64,000 nt of DNA from Amorphochlora amoebiformis (Eukaryota > Cercozoa > Chlorarachniophyceae), in the NCBI GenBank assembly GCA_054601695.1, contig BAAHQB010000451.1, positions 26,330 to 90,329 of the forward strand, in the 5' to 3' direction. The translations under genes were made by a program, and so were the position numbers. Shown here in pieces: positions 50,577-64,000 of this stretch (the stretch's first letter is position 1; each line of letters begins with the position of its first letter). The notes under the pieces are model-generated. The model was not told where the DNA came from and ran no database searches. It saw only the letters and a list, made by a program, of their open reading frames with translations.

Positions 50577-50630
50577 TACATATGTAGAAATATACATCGA
50601 ATGTACGTTAATACAAACTTCATTCCACCT
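50110..50630. repeat. TA-rich filler
   Basis: (TA)n with GTGTG and TTTAC pieces; no exon recognised. Confidence 0.8.
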
Positions 50631-50808
50631 AACCCTAACCCTAACCCTAACCCTAACCCTAACCCTAACCCTAACCCTAACCCTAACCCTTAACCCTAAC
50701 CCTAACCCTTAACCCTAACCCTAACCCTAACCCTTAACCCTAACCCTAACCCTAACCCTAACCCTAACCCTAACCCTAATTCTAACCCTAACCCTAACCC
50801 TAACCTTG
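50630..50808 (-). repeat. CCCTAA array
   Basis: About 28 units, mostly perfect, with CCCTTAACCC slips; on the coding strand TTAGGG ending TTAGGTGGAATG. Confidence 0.92.
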
Positions 50809-50954
50809 ACTCATATACCTAATATACTTTCCACAAGTCTTAAGCCACACTCGTAAAACCCAACCATTACAATGCTCCCCCCCCCCCCTTTGTCCACATT
50901 AAGAGCTACGGGGTACTTGGGGGGGGGGAAGAGCTCTAAATTCGTTAAAATCAC

Positions 50955-51009
50955 TTTCCGTCGCTAAATATAGATAGCATGTTGTAACGATAGCGCCGTA
51001 TATTACAAG
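50955..51009 (-). CDS. probable upstream exon of the sulfotransferase-like gene
   Basis: CCCTATTTCAG precedes a 55-nt block with one open frame (YRYNMLSIFSDG within it) and a GTGATT donor. It lies upstream of 50079 on the same strand. The junction to the next certain exon is out of phase unless a small exon near 50.62 kb (at the end of the CCCTAA array) is included. Confidence 0.42.
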
Positions 51010-51019
51010 CTGAAATAGG

Positions 51020-51250
51020 GTACCTAACCCCCCCCCCCAGTTTAGTTTTGAGGTGAAGGTACCCCCCTTTGTGGTACCCCGTTTGGCAGTACCCCCCTGG
51101 GGGGTACCTTCGGTTAATTTGTGTCGTTCGAGAATTTTTTGAGGGGGGGGGACCAGTTGTGGTTGGGAGAAGGGGGGTGGGGGGTATGAGAAGGTACCCG
51201 GGGGGTGCGGGGGGGCAGATATTAGTTTGAAGAGGGGAGGGGTATGGCCT
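51020..51250. other. G/C homopolymer region with repeated GGTACC words
   Basis: Runs of 7-11 C or G and five or more GGTACC or GTACCCCCC words (about 51018, 51058, 51076, 51103, 51196), giving short inverted repeats. No exon recognised; sequence accuracy in the homopolymers is doubtful. Confidence 0.65.
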
Positions 51251-51342
51251 GAGTTTGTGGGAATATATAATGGTAAGTTGTAACCTGTTGTAATACTTGT
51301 AAATATATGTATATATATATATATATATATATGTATATGTAC

Positions 51343-51380
<38 letters not shown>

Positions 51381-51639
51381 CATATATATATTATATATAT
51401 TTTACATATACACATTATATATATAATATATATATACATATATATATATATTTATTTATTTATATTTAATTTAAATACACATATATGTATGCACATATAT
51501 ATACATATATACACATATATACCATATATGTAATTTATATATACATATATATATATGTATATATATGTATATATGTGTTTATATATGTGTATCTATGTAT
51601 GTTTGCATGTATATATTCCTCAGATAAAAGTGACCACAG

Positions 51640-52310
51640 ACAGAGAGAGAGAGAGAGCAAGAGAGAGATATATAGAAAGCGAGAGCGCCATACAGCGAGA
51701 GATTCAATGAGTGAGACGGACAGCGAGATAGTCATTTCTCTCTTCTCTCTCCCTCTCTCTCTCTCTCTCTCCCTGTTTCTCCTCTCCATATTTTTGTCTA
51801 GATCCATTTTTTCTCATACTTCTCTCCCTTCCCTCTCTCTCTTCGCTCTCTCTCTTCTCTCTCTCTCTCTCTCTGTTCTCCCTCTCTCCCTCTCCCCTCA
51901 TGTGAAGTCTCCTCGCTCACTCTCTTTTTCTCTCAATCCTCTTTTGTGTCCTTCTTCTTTGACTATTTCTCTTCTCTCACGCTATCCTCTCTCCTTTCTT
52001 CAAATTTTCCTCTTTCTCTCTCTCTCTCTCTTCTCTCTTTCTCATTTCACTACTGCTCTCTCTCTTTCCTTGACCCTCTGTCTCCCCAGTCTCTCCTCTC
52101 CCTGTTTCGTCTCCCTTCCTCTTTTCCTCTCTCTCTCTCTCTCTCTTTCTCTTTCTCCTATCCTCTCTCCGGCAAATCTTGTCAAATCGGCTAATGAGCG
52201 GGGAAGGGGAGAGATTTATGAATTTTTGAGGAGAAGAGATATAGAGGTAAAAAAAGAGAGAGAGACAGAGAGAAAGAAGAGGCGAAGAGAGAGAGGAAAA
52301 AAGCTACGTA
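51640..52310. repeat. GA then CT tract
   Basis: GA-rich 51640-51735, CT-rich 51735-52170, GA-rich 52235-52300. Within it 52172-52250 (NLVKSANERGRGEIYEFL on the plus strand, donor GAG|GTAAAA) looks coding but has no clear acceptor. Confidence 0.8.
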
Positions 52311-52970
52311 TCGTTGTACTCCATTGGGTAACCTGAGAGAAAGGGGGGGGAGGAGAGTCTCCGAAAGGATGTCGGATATCCGGATGCAACACGTGTCTTT
52401 CACGTGACACAACGTATAGTCACGGTAAGTCACTTGTATTCAGCGTGATATCATGCTGAGTCACATTGTGACATACCGAGGTGGTTTTCACATATTAATA
52501 CCTTCAATATCTCACATATCCACCTTGTTTATACCTCGATAAGAAATAAAAAGTCGTCTATTTTGACCCGGAATGGCAACCTAGGAAAGGGTGCATTCGT
52601 CAGACCCAATCGCATGGGCGTCGGGACATTGGCGGGACATTCGGACAGGAATGGACCGTGAGTTTGGCTCCCGAAATGGCTTGTACGCTCAAACGACGAA
52701 AGTACACTAGTGTACGTCGTACGTCGAATGTACGCTGACGTCGTACGTTGAATATACGCCGACGTACACCGATATACGCTGAATCGACGACGACGAGGAC
52801 GATAGTGGTCGTTCGGTGTATGATAACAAGTTACTAAATCTAGTTTGGATGTTTACATCTTATATTAATAGCACAACATTGTGCGCGCATGATGATTATT
52901 AGTAATTTATTACATGTATAGTTGTATTATTTTATATAAAATATGACTTATATTTTATTTTTGTAGTATA
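52311..52970. other. unique sequence, no gene assigned
   Basis: 52380-52480 has clustered GTCAC/CACGTG words; 52690-52790 has repeated ACGTCG and TATACGC words of about 12 bp. A minus-strand splice acceptor (CTCTCAG at 52331-52337) precedes a possible short exon (YPMEYND). Likely intergenic. Confidence 0.5.
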
Positions 52971-53214
52971 TATAAGCATATCGTATATATATATATACAT
53001 CTAGATATATATGTATATAATATAATACAATATAATAATCCATGTACATATATATATACACACATATATATATATATATATATGTGTAGTATATATATAT
53101 ATATATATGTGTATATATATATATACATATATATATATACATATCTATGTATATGTACATACTAGCATAGAACCTGACTAATATAACTCTATGATATATA
53201 ATATAATATGTACT

Positions 53215-53280
<66 letters not shown>

Positions 53281-53400
53281 TTATATGTATATGTATATAT
53301 CATCTTCACATACATAAGTACACATACTATAATCCCACATACACATCTAAACAAATAAACCAACAATTAATAACCACACAACGAATAATAACCACAAATT

Positions 53401-53545
53401 CAAAACCCAAACCCCTTCCCCCCCCCCCCCCAAGTCGGATTCTAGAAACTTCCATTTCCACGAAAAACGGTCAACAAAACATTTCCCCCCCCCCCCCCCC
53501 GGTCGAATTCTAGAAACTTCCATTTCCACGAAAAACGGTCGACAT
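53401..53545. repeat. direct duplication with C runs
   Basis: TTCTAGAAACTTCCATTTCC to CGAAAAACGGTC at 53440-53473 and 53508-53541, each preceded by a C run (14 and 18 bases). Confidence 0.85.
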
Positions 53546-53547
53546 AC

Positions 53548-53665
53548 TGAATCTCGCTTTTTCGATCGATCGAGAAAGCCAGGAATGGCATGTGGAGAGT
53601 TGCTGTTCGATTGGGTATCTCCGGGGAACTGGGTGTCTACGGTGATGCCGGACATCACTTGGGCC
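53548..53665 (-). CDS. exon downstream of the rhomboid core, frame unsettled
   Basis: A 118-nt block after CACAAAATAG with donor TCA|GTATGT. Two frames stay open throughout. One (AQVMSGITVDTQFPGDTQ...) looks more protein-like; the other (GPSDVRHHRRHPVPRRYP...) is the one in phase with the rhomboid exon 53848. It is either the rhomboid C-terminal tail or the start region of another gene. Its donor runs into a direct duplication at 53434-53545. Confidence 0.4.
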
Positions 53666-53793
53666 CTATTTTGTGGGTTTGAGTGAAAATTGTTGTACGT
53701 GTATTGCTGTGTGGATTTTTTTTTTTGAATGTGTGAATGTGGGCGAGATATATGTATGTATGTATAAATATTCATGTATATGTGTATACATAC

Positions 53794-53845
<52 letters not shown>

Positions 53846-53847
53846 AC

Positions 53848-62024
<8,177 letters not shown>

Positions 62025-62130
62025 CTGGAAAAAATGAGGAACATTCCAAGATTTTTTTTCTGAAGTTATCACAAAATCCTCACAACAGGAAATCGTGAGA
62101 ATTTTTTTTTCTCTCCGTTCCGGAAGGGGG

Positions 62131-63057
62131 CTGGCAAGGGCATGTTCAATTTCTTCCTCTCAAACCGATTTGTCATCAACTTTTCATATTTTTTTTCATC
62201 TTTCGCTGTGCACAGGGAGTGAAGGGGGTGAGGGAGGGGGTTTGACCGAGGGATTTGTTGCTTCTTAGGGAAAGCTATACGTCTCTTGAAGACATGTTTA
62301 CTCAAGGATATCCGAGAATTTCGGAGGCTAGGTTTGGAAGATTGAGAGAAGACAGAAATGTGACGTGGGACGTCAGGGCCCAATGCGTAGAAGAATCTCC
62401 ACGTGTAGATTGTATACATGATTTCTGACGGTCCAGAGAGGCGGATGCCGGCATGGTTGAATGCAAGTCAATCCCATCGATTTTGACCCGTGGATGTTTC
62501 ATGTCATGGACTTTGGAAGATAATAACCCAATATCAAAGATAGTATACGTATGATATATGGATATATGATCTATCAATATATCAACATATGAAATATTGA
62601 ATATCTTGATCCCGAAAAATTAATATAATGATTCTTGGGGTTTCGAATATTTTCGGCCGATTGTGACGCTAGTCATGCAGCCTGAGGGTGAGAGAAATGC
62701 GAATTTCGGCTCTGGGGAGGGATTAAACGGGGAGGGAGGGTCAAAGGTTGACAAAAGGAGGGTACCCCACTCTATTTCCACCATTATTTTTCTCGGAGTT
62801 CTTAATTTTTCGCTCAAATGCACGCATGAACCACCCACACGTATGGGTGCGGATTTGTTGGGGTCATGAACGTGTGTATATGGGTTTTTATAACCTCTGA
62901 ATTATATTTTAATACTCGTATACCTGTGTACAAATTCATTTTTTAAGGTATATTCCATATCTCGGGTTCTATTTATGCGTAAATATGTCAAAATTCTACG
63001 AAATTGCTGCTAAAAACGCGTGTTTTCGGCTCATAAAATCAGATGTAAAGATATCTG
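62131..63057. other. unique intergenic sequence between the rhomboid and plus-strand genes
   Basis: Balanced composition without microsatellites. Several 70-115-codon frames on the minus strand and one on the plus strand (62663-62869) overlap each other; a plus-strand donor GAGG|GTGAGA lies at 62688. Upstream exons or promoters of either gene could be here. Near-palindrome ACCCACACGTATGGGT at 62833. Confidence 0.5.
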
Positions 63058-63734
<677 letters not shown>

Positions 63735-63743
63735 GTACCTTGG

Positions 63744-63975
63744 GTAACCCTAACCCTAACCCTAACCCTAACCCTAACCCTAACCCTAACCCTAACCCTA
63801 ACCCTAACCCTAACCCTAACCCTAATCCTAATCAACACGATCTGCTGTTATCCCTAACAGCACTACTGCCCCACTCTGTGGAGGAGTCAATTTCCTCGGA
63901 CTAAGACATGCTGAATAATCTGATCCTAACCCTAACCCTAACCCCAACCCTAACCCTAACCCTAACCCTAATGTA
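63744..63975 (-). repeat. CCCTAA arrays with long copy of the dispersed element
   Basis: CCCTAA 63744-63830 and 63924-63975, with the element at 63842-63929, which contains the hairpin TGCTGTTA-TCCC-TAACAGCA (8-bp stem). Confidence 0.9.
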
Positions 63976-64000
63976 CATATACCTTCCTAACAATACCATA

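Noticed and set aside
63842-63865. Resemblance of TTAGGGATAACAG to the I-SceI homing endonuclease site
   Set aside because: Only about 12 of 18 bases match and the match is explained by a telomeric repeat next to a palindrome; no homing endonuclease gene is visible.
63744-64000. A chromosome end at the right edge
   Set aside because: The CCCTAA array is short, includes a dispersed element and returns to ordinary sequence; at least 20 similar arrays occur internally in both orientations.

Overview
This is a eukaryotic nuclear window. Telomere-type TTAGGG/CCCTAA arrays occur throughout, the rest is dominated by (TA)n, (CA)n and (GA)n, and the coding sequence is cut by GT-AG introns. The lineage cannot be fixed from the sequence; TTAGGG telomeres and roughly 30 introns in one gene are the only guides. 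At first sight it looks like 64 kb of junk repeat, and every long open reading frame is a translated microsatellite. The non-repetitive islands of about 25-140 bases, however, are flanked by AG...GT, are usually open in only one or two frames, and join in phase into recognisable proteins. The window is therefore gene-dense in gene number, but with exons averaging about 50 nt set in introns built almost wholly from simple repeats.

Layout. 1-19440, minus strand: GLE1 (nuclear mRNA export factor), 29 recognised exons, C-terminus running off the left edge. 20712-21514, plus strand: a six-exon gene for a 147-residue Cys-rich single-pass membrane protein of unknown function. 22334-30720, minus: an unidentified multi-exon gene. 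32373-40277, minus: a PAPS-dependent sulfotransferase with intact 5'-PSB and 3'-PB motifs. 40977-42280: phase-compatible exons linking it to 43301-50079, a second, degenerate sulfotransferase domain (one two-domain gene or two neighbours). 53848-62024, minus: a rhomboid intramembrane serine protease with all three catalytic motifs in order. 63058 to beyond the right edge, plus: the start of another gene. Between the genes lie unique stretches at 19.8-22.3, 52.3-53.0 and 62.1-63.06 kb.

Intron content. Introns hold (TA)n blocks, at least 20 telomeric arrays in both orientations, a 1.08-kb tract made only of G and C (8241-9323), a 33-bp minisatellite of about 3 kb with internal inversions (3121-6165), 21-bp and 73-bp minisatellites, a trimeric higher-order satellite (17748-18208), kilobase GA/CT tracts, and tandem copies of exon edges. 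The copies keep a splice site and part of the neighbouring exon.

Two ideas deserve testing. First, the repeats themselves supply splice signals: CCCTAAC is a good branch-point match, CCCTAG and TTAG make acceptors, GTAACCC and GTTAGGG make donors, and TATATAG/GTATAT do the same in TA blocks. Second, introns here seem to grow by duplicating exon edge plus repeat. All gene models rest on reading splice sites and phases by eye; no RNA or database search was available.
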